Source: Emticicia sp. BO119 (GTDB lineage Bacteria; Bacteroidota; Bacteroidia; Cytophagales; Spirosomataceae). From it: a stretch of 64,000 nucleotides of DNA. Positions 1-8,138 of the stretch are shown piece by piece. Position 1 is the stretch's first letter. Each line of letters starts with the position of its first letter. Location of the stretch: the NCBI RefSeq assembly GCF_013912375.1, contig NZ_JACETV010000007.1, forward strand, positions 1-64,000, written 5' to 3'. Under the pieces are notes generated by a model, which saw nothing but the letters and a program-made list of their open reading frames with translations, did not search any database and was not told the DNA's origin. The translations under genes and the position numbers were made by a program.

Positions 1-1
1 C

Positions 2-3000
2 GGGGTTGTGGTAGATAGCAATACGGTAACAGGCTTTCGTCACTTGAATTCATCAGAAAGTAAGGGCTACGGTATAGTGGTTGAGGGAACCAACCATACA
101 GTAAAGAGAAACACCGTTGGTAACAACGATTTCGGTATTCAGGAGCAGGGAGGTTTGCACCCGAATGCAGGATATGTGGCAGATAATGCAGGAGATGCAG
201 ACCAGTCTGATACCAAGTCATTGAATTATTTCGGTCGTGGTAACTCTCCGGTGGCTTGTGGTAATACTTTCACTAATAATACCTTTAATGCCAATCTTGT
301 TACCAATATGAACACCGTAGTAGGTAGCAATTCGTTTGCTTTGGTAGTAAATAAACGTAACCGTGAAACTTTCTGTTCGATCCAGGCGGCTGTTGATGAT
401 TCTAATACCATGGACGGCGATACAATTGTAGTAAGTGCCGGAACCTATATAGAAAATATCACAGTATCTAAATCTTTAGCACTGAAAGGGCCAAATGCTG
501 AGATTAACCCAAACACAGGCACGCGTGTCAGTGAGGCTATTATCAGACCAGCCACAAAGCAGACATCTTTGGAAGGTAGTACCTCTGGAACAATTATAAG
601 AGTAGGCGGAATCGGGCATATAGACGTTTCAATCAAAGGGTTTAAATTAGATGGAAATAACCCTGTTTTATCAGGTGGGCGTATGTTGAATGGTGTTAAT
701 GTTCATACAGGTGCCGGTATTGTAAACAGTATTGGTTCTTTTGACACAAATCCAGGCGGTGCAAATGCAACTATGGTTATTCAGAATAACATCATTCAGA
801 ACGTTGAAAGGTATGGAGTATTGGCAGATGGTACTTCACCAGCCGTAGCTATTGCAGGTACAAATGTTAGTTATAATAAATTTGACAATATTCCTTCGGG
901 CGATAATTTCGGAGGTGGGCGTGGCAGAGCTGCGGCTTTTGAGGAAAACCACTATGGAACTTTTGCTTATAATGTTGTAACCCGAGCAAACGTAGGCTGG
1001 CAGGATGATAATTACTATTTATCATCACCAGGAGCAGGGACAATAGTTGAGCATAATGATATCCGTACGTATCGCAGAGGTATTTTTCATAACCTTCAAT
1101 ATCAGAATGCCACAGCAGCAAGAATTGCTCATAATACCATTACCAAAGAAACATCAGGTGATTTTGCTGCGCATACTGACAATTTTGGGGTAGAATTGGC
1201 TTCTATTCAAAGTACAGTAAGTGTTGCCGCAGACAGCAACGATGTAAACGGTATGAAATATGGTATTCTACTATGGAACCTGCCGTCCACCGGAACAGTA
1301 AAGGTAACAGGCGGTACATTGACAGGTAACCAGTATGGTATTTTTGCCACAAGTAATGATCCGCAATTTGCGGCAGGAAGTGCAAGTAATAGTACAATCA
1401 GTAGAGTAAACGTAGTAAACTCAATAACAGCTGGTATAACGATTGATAATGCTTCAAATTTTGCAGCAACCTCTTTAGTTCTAACAGACAGTACTATCAT
1501 CTCAGGAGGACCAAAGGGTTTGGTCTTAACCGGAGCAAACACAACAATTGCAGGAGGTACATTAAACAATACAACTTTTACTGGTCAAACCGGAAATTAT
1601 GTTGAATTGATTAACAGTACAGGAGATATGGATGGAGGAAATGCTGTTTTCGGAACGAAAAAAGCCTTAGCCATGACTCAGGTTGAAAGAGTTGCTTTAG
1701 AGGCAAAACTCTTGCATAAACCTGATAACTCGTCTTTAGGTAAGATTTGTTTGCCAAGTATGGCAACTTTTGCAATCAAGTCGGGTTCTCCTTCTACGTA
1801 TTGTAATGGTGGCAGTACTATTCTGGTTGCGACTATCATTAGTGCAACCGGGCCGTCTACTTTGATTTATACAGATGGAACAACCCAGACAACCGTTAAT
1901 AATTATATAAGTGGTGCTGATATTACTGTAAGCCCGACTACCACTAAAAAATACTCGATTGTGTCAATCAGTGATGCTAATGGTTGTTCTACAACAACAG
2001 GATTTACGGATACCTTAACTGTAACTGTAAACCCGATACCGACGAAACCTACAATAACACCAATGGCAATTGCAATTTGTCAGGGAAGCTCGACCACCTT
2101 AACTGCCTCTGCATGCCCCGGAGGAACTTTGAGCTGGACTGGTGGATTGACAGGCACGAGTATTATTGTAAGTACTACTTCGAGTTATAAGGTAGCCTGT
2201 ACTCAACTGGATTGCACAAGCGACTCAAGCGATGTAGCAACAGTTACAGTAAATCCTATTCCGGTAAAACCTACAATTACTCCGGCAAGTGTGTCCATAT
2301 GTGTGGGTTCATCTACTACTCTGACAGCTTCGGCTTGTGGCGGCGGTACTCTGAATTGGACAGGTGGTTTAACAGGCACAAGCATTACTGTAAATCCTGC
2401 GGAAACCAAAGGCTATAAAGTAACCTGTACTCAACTGGACTGTACGAGCGATTCAAGTGATGTAGTAACTATTACAGTAAATCCTATTCCTGTTAAACCA
2501 GTTATTACGACAACATTTGCCAATATATGTGCAGGAGGAAGCGTAACTTTGACTGTTTTAAGTTGTGGCGGAGGAACAGTAAAATGGACAGGTGGTCTGT
2601 CAGGTACATCTATTACAGTTTCACCTGAAATCACGAAATCTTACAAAGCAGCATGTACGCAATTAAACTGTACAAGTGATTCCAGCGATGTTCAGGTTGT
2701 TACGGTAAAACCAACGCCAACGGCACCAGATATTACAGCTGATAATAGTACTATCTGTAACGGGCAGTCGGTAATCCTGACAGGAAGTTGTGCTACCGGT
2801 ACTTTTGCATGGGTTGTGACAGGGACAGCAGGGGTAATTTCTGATGGGCCTGCCAATAACAGAATAATTACTGCTCCGGGTACTTACACGGCTACTTGTA
2901 CAGAGAATGGTTGTGTGAGTACAACAGGAAGTATAACTATCACAAGCGGTAGTTGCAGATTCTTAACCATCAGCCCATCTAATCCGGGTGTTTGCCCTGG

Positions 3001-3379
3001 CAAAAGCATTACTTTAACAACATCGGGTTGTAATGGCGGCAATATTACCTGGGCAGGGGGTGCAACCGGAGCAGGTACAAGTATTACAGTTTCGCCAAAT
3101 GTAACTACTACTTACCTGGCTATGTGTTCGTCAGGTGGCTCGGCAAATGTAACTGTCAATGTTGCTGAGAATAATGTGGCTGTAAGCAATAATGTATCTA
3201 CCGGAGTAGCACTTGTAAAAGCTGCTCAGACGATAACCTCAAATAAAAAAGTGGGTAATCCGGCATTCACTCCTATGCCTAACGTAACTTATCAGGCAGG
3301 TAAGTCAATTGTTTTAGATCCGGGTTTTGTAGTAGAAACAGGAACAGTGTTTAAAGCAGAGATACAGGGGTGTAATTAA
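2..3379 (+). CDS. Secreted beta-helix / Ig-like repeat protein, 5' truncated by window edge
   Basis: The reading frame is already open at the first bases, so the true start lies upstream; the GTG at 8 is only the first possible start codon inside the window. About the first 560 visible residues look like a right-handed parallel beta-helix (pectin-lyase-like): they are rich in N, G, T and V and contain the segment SIQAAVDDSN followed by GDTIVVSAGTYIENI. Then come five Ig-like modules of about 75 residues, each with two cysteines and a core like WTGGLTGTSI. The last about 70 residues (TYQAGKSIVLDPGFVVETG, ending in C-N) match the C-terminal '3-coathanger stack' domain seen in Cytophagales surface proteins. 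I infer a secreted or surface-attached adhesin or polysaccharide-binding protein. No catalytic residues could be assigned and no type IX secretion C-terminal domain is evident. A hairpin terminator follows. Confidence 0.85.
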   Translation, partial: GVVVDSNTVTGFRHLNSSESKGYGIVVEGTNHTVKRNTVGNNDFGIQEQGGLHPNAGYVADNAGDADQSDTKSLNYFGRGNSPVACGNTFTNNTFNANLVTNMNTVVGSNSFALVVNKRNRETFCSIQAAVDDSNTMDGDTIVVSAGTYIENITVSKSLALKGPNAEINPNTGTRVSEAIIRPATKQTSLEGSTSGTIIRVGGIGHIDVSIKGFKLDGNNPVLSGGRMLNGVNVHTGAGIVNSIGSFDTNPGGANATMVIQNNIIQNVERYGVLADGTSPAVAIAGTNVSYNKFDNIPSGDNFGGGRGRAAAFEENHYGTFAYNVVTRANVGWQDDNYYLSSPGAGTIVEHNDIRTYRRGIFHNLQYQNATAARIAHNTITKETSGDFAAHTDNFGVELASIQSTVSVAADSNDVNGMKYGILLWNLPSTGTVKVTGGTLTGNQYGIFATSNDPQFAAGSASNSTISRVNVVNSITAGITIDNASNFAATSLVLTDSTIISGGPKGLVLTGANTTIAGGTLNNTTFTGQTGNYVELINSTGDMDGGNAVFGTKKALAMTQVERVALEAKLLHKPDNSSLGKICLPSMATFAIKSGSPSTYCNGGSTILVATIISATGPSTLIYTDGTTQTTVNNYISGADITVSPTTTKKYSIVSISDANGCSTTTGFTDTLTVTVNPIPTKPTITPMAIAICQGSSTTLTASACPGGTLSWTGGLTGTSIIVSTTSSYKVACTQLDCTSDSSDVATVTVNPIPVKPTITPASVSICVGSSTTLTASACGGGTLNWTGGLTGTSITVNPAETKGYKVTCTQLDCTSDSSDVVTITVNPIPVKPVITTTFANICAGGSVTLTVLSCGGGTVKWTGGLSGTSITVSPEITKSYKAACTQLNCTSDSSDVQVVTVKPTPTAPDITADNSTICNGQSVILTGSCATGTFAWVVTGTAGVISDGPANNRIITAPGTYTATCTENGCVSTTGSITITSGSCRFLTISPSNPGVCPGKSITLTTSGCNGGNITWAGGATGAGTSITVSPNVTTTYLAMCSSGGSANVTVNVAENNVAVSNNVSTGVALVKAAQTITSNKKVGNPAFTPMPNVTYQAGKSIVLDPGFVVETGTVFKAEIQGCN
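2039..2716 (+). repeat. Three tandem Ig-module repeats inside the large surface protein
   Basis: Three consecutive in-frame units (about 2039-2260, 2261-2488, 2489-2716; 222-228 bp each) encode near-identical Ig-like modules. Shared words are KPTIT or KPVIT, TLTASAC, WTGGLTGTSI and CTQLDCTSDSSDV. Two more diverged modules follow to about 3175. The similarity is visible at DNA level (for example the repeated aaatcctattcc), suggesting recent duplication within the gene. Confidence 0.85.
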
Positions 3380-3396
3380 TAAACAATGGGTTTTGT

Positions 3397-3430
3397 AAAA
3401 ATAGCCGACTCGCAAGGTCGGCTATTTTTT
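3397..3430 (+). terminator. Rho-independent terminator after the surface protein
   Basis: A 9-bp stem ATAGCCGAC/GTCGGCTAT (3401-3409 with 3417-3425) and a 7-nt loop are followed by a T-run; the stem extends with A/T pairs. It sits 20 nt after the stop codon. The remaining spacer to nuoH (about 3431-3637) is AT-rich and shows nothing recognisable. Confidence 0.85.
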
Positions 3431-3637
3431 GTATATATCTGAAGTTTTAATTTCTACGTGGTTATAGAATAAGTCAAGATAACATAATAAAGACTTTATC
3501 TACTATTTAGATTTCTTATGAAGCAGTTAGTTTATGAGTTTTTATCTAAAGCGATTCTAATAAGCTTGAAGAAATAGGTAAAAATCACAATTACAATTAT
3601 TGACGATTTAAAAAATCAAGATATATAAAAAATACAT

Positions 3638-4723
3638 TCAAACCATCAACAATCGCCAGATTCCTGAAATCAATAGAAGAATTAAACAGAAAGGCGTAAG
3701 AATTTTCCAGGATAGATGCATCAATTGGTCAACACGTAAACGTGGAAGTGTCCAGCGAAGCCACATCTGTATGAAGATAAGGATATAAGATTTTGACAAT
3801 AACCAGAATGCTCCCCAAAGGTTACCCGACCATTCGCCAACGGATCCACTTGTCCAATCGGCTAATGCCACAGGCCCAATATTCGGGAAAGGAGTATTCC
3901 AACCTCCCAGAAATAAAATTACACCCAGGATTGATACCAGAAGCATCATGGCATATTCTGACAGCATCATTACTGCCCATCTAAAACCGGAATATTCGGT
4001 ATGAAAACCCGCAATCAATTCAGATTCAGCTTCAGGCAAGTCAAAAGGTGCACGGTTACTCTCGGCAAGTGAAGCAATGAAATAAATGACAAAGACAATC
4101 AGTAAAAATGGATTTCTAAAAATATTCCATGTCAGAAAACCACCAACCTCACCTACTTCTACACCTAATGCTTTAATGCCAAACAGATAATTTTTATCAT
4201 CCCAGAAAATGCCTTGCTGAAAACTGATTTCCTGTAAATCTAAGGTTTGGGTAATCAGAATCACACAAAGTACGGATAAGCCCAAAGGCACTTCATAAGA
4301 AATAATCTGCGCTACCGAACGCATAGCTCCCAATAAAGAGTATTTATTATTTGATGCCCATCCGGCCATCAGAATGGCTAAAATATCTAAAGAAACAATA
4401 GCTAATAAGAGGAAGACGCCCGTTTGCGTAGCCGAACCGGATAAACCTGACGAAAGTGGGAAAACTGCAAAGCCTGCAAAAATTACCATGAATAGCATGA
4501 TGGGTGCAAACTTGAACAGGTTACGGTCGGCATTGGCAGGGGTGATGTCTTCTTTCTGAATCAGCTTCAACAAATCGGCAATTAACTGCAAAAGTCCCCA
4601 ATGACCTACTTCCATTGGGCCGAGACGGTCTTGTATAAAAGCAGAAACCTTACGCTCGAGATAAACCCCGACCACCACATTGGCAAAAGCAATAGCAAGA
4701 AATATAGCGAGCGTAAGGATCAT
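3638..4723 (-). CDS. nuoH: NADH-quinone oxidoreductase subunit H (complex I membrane subunit)
   Basis: This 361-residue polytopic membrane protein is the NuoH/ND1 subunit, which forms part of the quinone-binding chamber at the junction of the membrane and peripheral arms of complex I. The family hallmarks are clear: an early segment VGVYLERKVSAFIQDRLGP, and the most conserved loop AESNRAPFDLPEAESEL followed by GFHTEYSGFRWAVMML. About eight hydrophobic segments are visible and the length is close to the usual 330-360. It starts 13 nt after the asnS stop, so the two are probably co-transcribed. No other nuo gene is adjacent: downstream is an empty spacer and then a convergent, unrelated gene. 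Confidence 0.96.
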   Translation of the reverse strand: MILTLAIFLAIAFANVVVGVYLERKVSAFIQDRLGPMEVGHWGLLQLIADLLKLIQKEDITPANADRNLFKFAPIMLFMVIFAGFAVFPLSSGLSGSATQTGVFLLLAIVSLDILAILMAGWASNNKYSLLGAMRSVAQIISYEVPLGLSVLCVILITQTLDLQEISFQQGIFWDDKNYLFGIKALGVEVGEVGGFLTWNIFRNPFLLIVFVIYFIASLAESNRAPFDLPEAESELIAGFHTEYSGFRWAVMMLSEYAMMLLVSILGVILFLGGWNTPFPNIGPVALADWTSGSVGEWSGNLWGAFWLLSKSYILIFIQMWLRWTLPRLRVDQLMHLSWKILTPFCLILLLISGIWRLLMV

Positions 4724-4736
4724 TTGTTTCGATTAA

Positions 4737-6167
4737 TTAAAATTCAGCACTCTTAGGTGTTCTTGGGAAAGGAATTACATCACGGATGTTCGTCATACCT
4801 GTCACAAACAATACCAGACGCTCAAAACCTAAACCAAAACCTGCGTGTGGCGCAGAGCCAAATTTACGGGTTTCAAGATACCACCAGATGTTTTCAGGGT
4901 CAATGCCCACTTCTTTCACACGGGTCAATAATTTTTCGTAATCATCTTCACGTTGTGAACCACCGATGATTTCACCAATTCCCGGGAATAACACATCCAT
5001 TGCTCTTACAGTCTTGCCATCGGCATCCTGTTTCATATAGAACGCCTTTATCTCACGCGGATAATTAGTCAGAATCACAGGTTTTTTGAAGTGTTTTTCT
5101 ACTAAATAACGCTCATGTTCAGACTGCAAGTCGATACCCCATTCAACAGGATACTGGAATTTCTTTTCCTTATGCGGTTTTGATTTCAACAGAATCTCAA
5201 TTGCCTCTGTATAAGTCAACCTTTCAAATTGGTTATCTACTACAAAGCGTAGTTTTTCCAGTAAAGCCATTTCACTGCGCTCATTCTGCGGTTTGTTTTT
5301 CTCTTCGTCTAACAAACGTTTTTCCAGGAATGCTAAATCATCCGCACAGTTTTCTAAAGCATATTTGATGACATATTGCACGAAATCCTCTGCCAGAGCC
5401 ATATTATCTTCTAACTCGTAGAAAGCTACTTCCGGCTCTATCATCCAGAACTCAGCTAAGTGCCGGGTCGTATTTGAATTTTCAGCACGGAAAGTTGGGC
5501 CGAAAGTATAGATTTTCGATAAGGCTAATGCGCCTAACTCTCCTTCTAACTGTCCTGATACGGTCAAGCTTGTTTCACGGCCAAAGAAATCTTCTTTGTA
5601 ATCAATATCTCCGGTTTCTGTCTTCGGTGGATTTTTGATGTCAAAAGTTGTCACATGAAACATCTCACCTGCGCCTTCAGCATCAGATGCCGTAATGATA
5701 GGTGTGTGCAGATAAAAGAAACCTTTATCGTTGAAATATTTATTAATCGCAAATGCTAAATTATGACGGATACGGAAAATAGCACCGAATGTATTTGTAC
5801 GGAAACGCAAGTGTGCCTTTTCACGCAAAAACTCCATTGAGTGGCGTTTCGGTTGCATCGGGAAAGTCTCATCAGCTGTACCATAAACCTCAATTTTCTC
5901 AGCTTTCACCTCAACTGCTTGTCCCGACCCTTGCGAAGCAATCAATTTACCTGTTACAGCCACACATGCGCCAGTAGTAACCAGTTTTAAAGTCTCTTCA
6001 TTAATATTATTATTACCTTCTACTACTGCCTGAATATTATGAATAGTTGAGCCGTCGTTAATTGCAATGAATGTTACGGCTGCCTGGCCTCGTTTGGTAC
6101 GTACCCAGCCTTTTACTGTTACCTCCTGTTCTGCAGGTGTCTGTGTAAGAATTTCCTTGATTTGCAT
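4737..6167 (-). CDS. asnS: Asparagine--tRNA ligase
   Basis: Class IIb aminoacyl-tRNA synthetase of 476 residues that charges tRNA-Asn in the cytoplasm. An N-terminal OB-fold anticodon-binding domain (about 1-105, with [10 protein letters not shown]) precedes the catalytic core. Motif 2 is [16 protein letters not shown] (residues 226-241) and motif 3 is [15 protein letters not shown] near 443-458, followed by [10 protein letters not shown], the AsnRS-type ending. The presence of AsnRS fits direct asparaginylation rather than an amidotransferase-only route. A TAnnTTTG element lies 27-34 nt upstream of the start, and nuoH follows in the same orientation. Confidence 0.97.
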   Translation of the reverse strand: MQIKEILTQTPAEQEVTVKGWVRTKRGQAAVTFIAINDGSTIHNIQAVVEGNNNINEETLKLVTTGACVAVTGKLIASQGSGQAVEVKAEKIEVYGTADETFPMQPKRHSMEFLREKAHLRFRTNTFGAIFRIRHNLAFAINKYFNDKGFFYLHTPIITASDAEGAGEMFHVTTFDIKNPPKTETGDIDYKEDFFGRETSLTVSGQLEGELGALALSKIYTFGPTFRAENSNTTRHLAEFWMIEPEVAFYELEDNMALAEDFVQYVIKYALENCADDLAFLEKRLLDEEKNKPQNERSEMALLEKLRFVVDNQFERLTYTEAIEILLKSKPHKEKKFQYPVEWGIDLQSEHERYLVEKHFKKPVILTNYPREIKAFYMKQDADGKTVRAMDVLFPGIGEIIGGSQREDDYEKLLTRVKEVGIDPENIWWYLETRKFGSAPHAGFGLGFERLVLFVTGMTNIRDVIPFPRTPKSAEF

Positions 6168-6193
6168 AAAAAATAAAAACTAATAATGAGCCG

Positions 6194-6201
6194 CAAAAAT
6201 A
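6194..6201 (-). promoter_or_regulatory. Bacteroidota -7 element for asnS
   Basis: On the minus strand this reads TATTTTTG, matching TAnnTTTG, 27 nt upstream of the asnS ATG. No convincing -33 TTG was found at the usual spacing. Confidence 0.5.
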
Positions 6202-6236
6202 GCTAATTTTCGCTATTGATTCGTGCCTTTATCAGA

Positions 6237-6283
6237 AAAATAGTCAATTTGATTATATCAATATTAATCAAATTGACTATTTT
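6237..6283. terminator. Perfect 19-bp inverted repeat, possible bidirectional terminator
   Basis: AAAATAGTCAATTTGATTA (6237-6255) is the exact reverse complement of 6265-6283, with a 9-nt loop. On both strands the hairpin is followed by short T-rich tracts, so it could terminate transcription either way. It lies between divergent asnS and the Uma2 pseudogene, upstream of the asnS -7 element. It may insulate asnS or be a remnant of an inserted element. Confidence 0.6.
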
Positions 6284-6333
6284 AGTTTTATTAATTGGAA
6301 AAAGAGAAGATGACTTATAAGATTTCTTAAAAG

Positions 6334-6915
6334 ATGGTAAGAAATAAAATACCAGAATGTTTTGTTTATGAAATAATAGATGGAAAGCCTATTTATTATA
6401 GTGGCTATAAAGATGCTATCAAGTATAACTTGAATGTCGAAGCGATAAAGGGTAGTAGCACACTTCAATCGGGATTGGTTGTTTTTATCCTGGCTACTAT
6501 TTATCCTTCCTATGACACTAAGAAGTATCGCATTCTTACTAACAAACTAAGTATGCAATTAGATAGTAAAAATATTTTGTCGGGAGATATTGTAATTTTT
6601 TATAAACAAGAATTGACGGCAGATAAAATTAATAATCAATATCCTGATGTACCACCTAAATATGTGATTGAAATAGACACCAATGCAGATTTAGGTGAAA
6701 GCAGTTTTATAGAGTATCTGACTCGCAAAACCTAAAAGCTTTTTGAATTTGGTGTAGAGAAAGTTTTCTGGGTAATTACCTCAACTCAACAGGTAATAGT
6801 CACTTCACCGAAAGAGGATTGGCTGATTAAAAATTGGAATAAGGATATAGAACTCTTCGATGGCATTACAATGAATATTGGCAAATATATAGACGAAGAA
6901 GGCATAAAAATATAA
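6334..6915 (+). pseudogene. Uma2-family (DUF820) protein interrupted by an in-frame stop
   Basis: The frame encodes 193 residues if the TAA at 6733-6735 is read through. Before the stop (residues 1-133) it has the family pattern ECFVYEIIDGKPIYYSGY, then KGSSTLQSGLVV, then PPKYVIEIDTNADLGES. Immediately after the stop the same frame continues KLFEFGVEKVFWV, the typical Uma2 core, and runs to a TAA at 6913. A single C-to-T change (CAA to TAA) explains the break. Uma2 proteins have a PD-(D/E)XK nuclease-like fold and are usually accessory; their biological role is poorly established. The broken product would lack the last third of the fold. A strong terminator follows. A base-calling error is possible. 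Confidence 0.85.
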
Positions 6916-6917
6916 TC

Positions 6918-6950
6918 ACAGGAGGCGTTTTCCGCGCCTCCTGTTTTTTA
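6918..6950 (+). terminator. Rho-independent terminator after the Uma2 pseudogene
   Basis: Stem ACAGGAGGCG (6918-6927) pairs with CGCCTCCTGT (6935-6944), followed by a T-run to 6949. The T-run overlaps the stop codon of the convergent small gene ending at 6948. Confidence 0.85.
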
Positions 6951-7112
6951 CTCTTCACTTTTCTTGCTCTTTTTTCTTTTTTTCAGAGCATCAGTTAATA
7001 TAAACTCAATCTGCCCGTTCAGGCTTCGAAACTCTTCGGCTGACCACTTTTCAAGTTCTTTCAGCACTTCGGGGCTGATTCTTAATACGAATGGTTTTTT
7101 TTCACTTGCCAT
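6948..7112 (-). CDS. 54-residue Arc-type ribbon-helix-helix DNA-binding protein
   Basis: A short ORF starts at the ATG at 7112 and ends with TAA at 6948. Its sequence begins [20 protein letters not shown] and continues EKWSAEEFRSLNGQIEFIL, ending in a lysine-rich tail. The pattern of a short beta strand (FVLRIS), helix, turn with RSLN, and a second helix is that of the Arc/MetJ ribbon-helix-helix fold, with N-Q-I-E/E-F-I-L typical of Arc-like members. It would bind DNA as a dimer. The start codon overlaps the stop of the upstream SPFH gene as TAATG, so translation is coupled. I infer it partners with or autoregulates the SPFH operon; the DNA target is unknown. Confidence 0.85.
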   Translation of the reverse strand: MASEKKPFVLRISPEVLKELEKWSAEEFRSLNGQIEFILTDALKKRKKSKKSEE

Positions 7113-7963
7113 TAGTTATAGAGGGTTCCTGTATTTACCACAGGGCTTACAGATTTTTCACCACACAAAACTACCAATAAATTACTTACCATGGCAGCTT
7201 TGCGCTCTTCGTCCAGATCAACAATTTCTTTTTCTGATAAACGTGCTAACGCCATTTCAACCATACCTACCGCACCTTCAACAATCTGTTTACGTGCAGC
7301 CACTACTGCGGTAGCCTGTTGGCGTTGTAACATGGCTCCTGCAATTTCGGGTGCATAAGATAAGTGGCTGATACGCGCTTCTATTACTTCTACGCCTGCC
7401 TGAGCAATGCGTTCATTCAGTTCTTTTTCCAGCATTTCATTGATTTTACCTGAGCCATCTCTCAAGGTAATACTGGCATGTTCGTCTTCGATAGTATCAT
7501 AGGCATAAGAGCTTGCTAAGTGACGCACAGCCGCTTCTGACTGAATATCCACAAATTTTTGATAGTCATCTACCTCAAAAATGGCTTTGGCAGTTTCGCT
7601 TACTTTCCAGACTACTACGGCCGCAATTTCAATAGGGTTACCTAATTTATCATTTACTTTTAGCTTTTGTCCGTTCAGGTTTCTGGCGCGAAGACTGATT
7701 TTTCTACGGCGGTACAGCGGGTTTACCCAACGCAAGCCATTTTGTTTCATAGTGCCTACATAATCACCAAAAAATGTGGTAACTCTCGCTTCATTCGGGT
7801 TAATGACTGTCAATCCGATAATGATGAAAAAGCCAGCTAAACTAATAATAACCGACAGTATAGGAATATAAGTGAGGATAGTAAAAAAAGGTACTATCAA
7901 TAAAATTAACCCGGCTACAAGCATAATATAACCTGAGGGTGATTGTAATTCTTTTTCTTTCAT
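7112..7963 (-). CDS. SPFH/Band-7 domain membrane protein (stomatin/prohibitin-like)
   Basis: 283 residues. Two closely spaced hydrophobic segments at about 13-55 form a hairpin or double membrane span. The SPFH domain follows: [21 protein letters not shown], then [20 protein letters not shown], then [21 protein letters not shown]. Its C-terminal half is helical ([20 protein letters not shown]). Proteins of this family form ring-like oligomers in membrane microdomains and often interact with proteases. The downstream TAATG-coupled ribbon-helix-helix gene indicates a two-gene operon. It is transcribed divergently from lysS. Confidence 0.93.
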   Translation of the reverse strand: MKEKELQSPSGYIMLVAGLILLIVPFFTILTYIPILSVIISLAGFFIIIGLTVINPNEARVTTFFGDYVGTMKQNGLRWVNPLYRRRKISLRARNLNGQKLKVNDKLGNPIEIAAVVVWKVSETAKAIFEVDDYQKFVDIQSEAAVRHLASSYAYDTIEDEHASITLRDGSGKINEMLEKELNERIAQAGVEVIEARISHLSYAPEIAGAMLQRQQATAVVAARKQIVEGAVGMVEMALARLSEKEIVDLDEERKAAMVSNLLVVLCGEKSVSPVVNTGTLYN

Positions 7964-7997
7964 CTGGTTTAGATATTTTGATATTAAAATGATATTA

Positions 7998-8005
7998 CAA
8001 AGATA
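7998..8005 (-). promoter_or_regulatory. -7 element for the SPFH operon
   Basis: Minus-strand TATCTTTG fits TAnnTTTG and lies 35 nt upstream of the SPFH start codon. Confidence 0.5.
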
Positions 8006-8093
8006 TTAATATATATAAAATTGTCAATAGAGAAAATGATGGATGAAACTTTTTGCAGATGAGTGGTAATAATTAATAATCGACATTTTTTTC

Positions 8094-8101
8094 TACCTTT
8101 G
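8094..8101 (+). promoter_or_regulatory. -7 element for lysS
   Basis: TACCTTTG followed by CA, 38 nt upstream of the lysS ATG. The same TACCTTTGCA string precedes rpsL and rpsA in this window. A -33 TTG at 19-21 nt spacing is not obvious. Confidence 0.6.
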
Positions 8102-8138
8102 CACTTCAGATTTATATTGTAAATTAAAAGATAAAACG

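Noticed and set aside
2039-2716. CRISPR-like periodic repeats
   Set aside because: The period is about 228 bp, in frame, and encodes Ig modules; there are no short repeats with spacers.
8-3379. Type IX secretion C-terminal sorting domain
   Set aside because: The end does not show the usual pattern; it matches the coathanger-type C-terminus instead.
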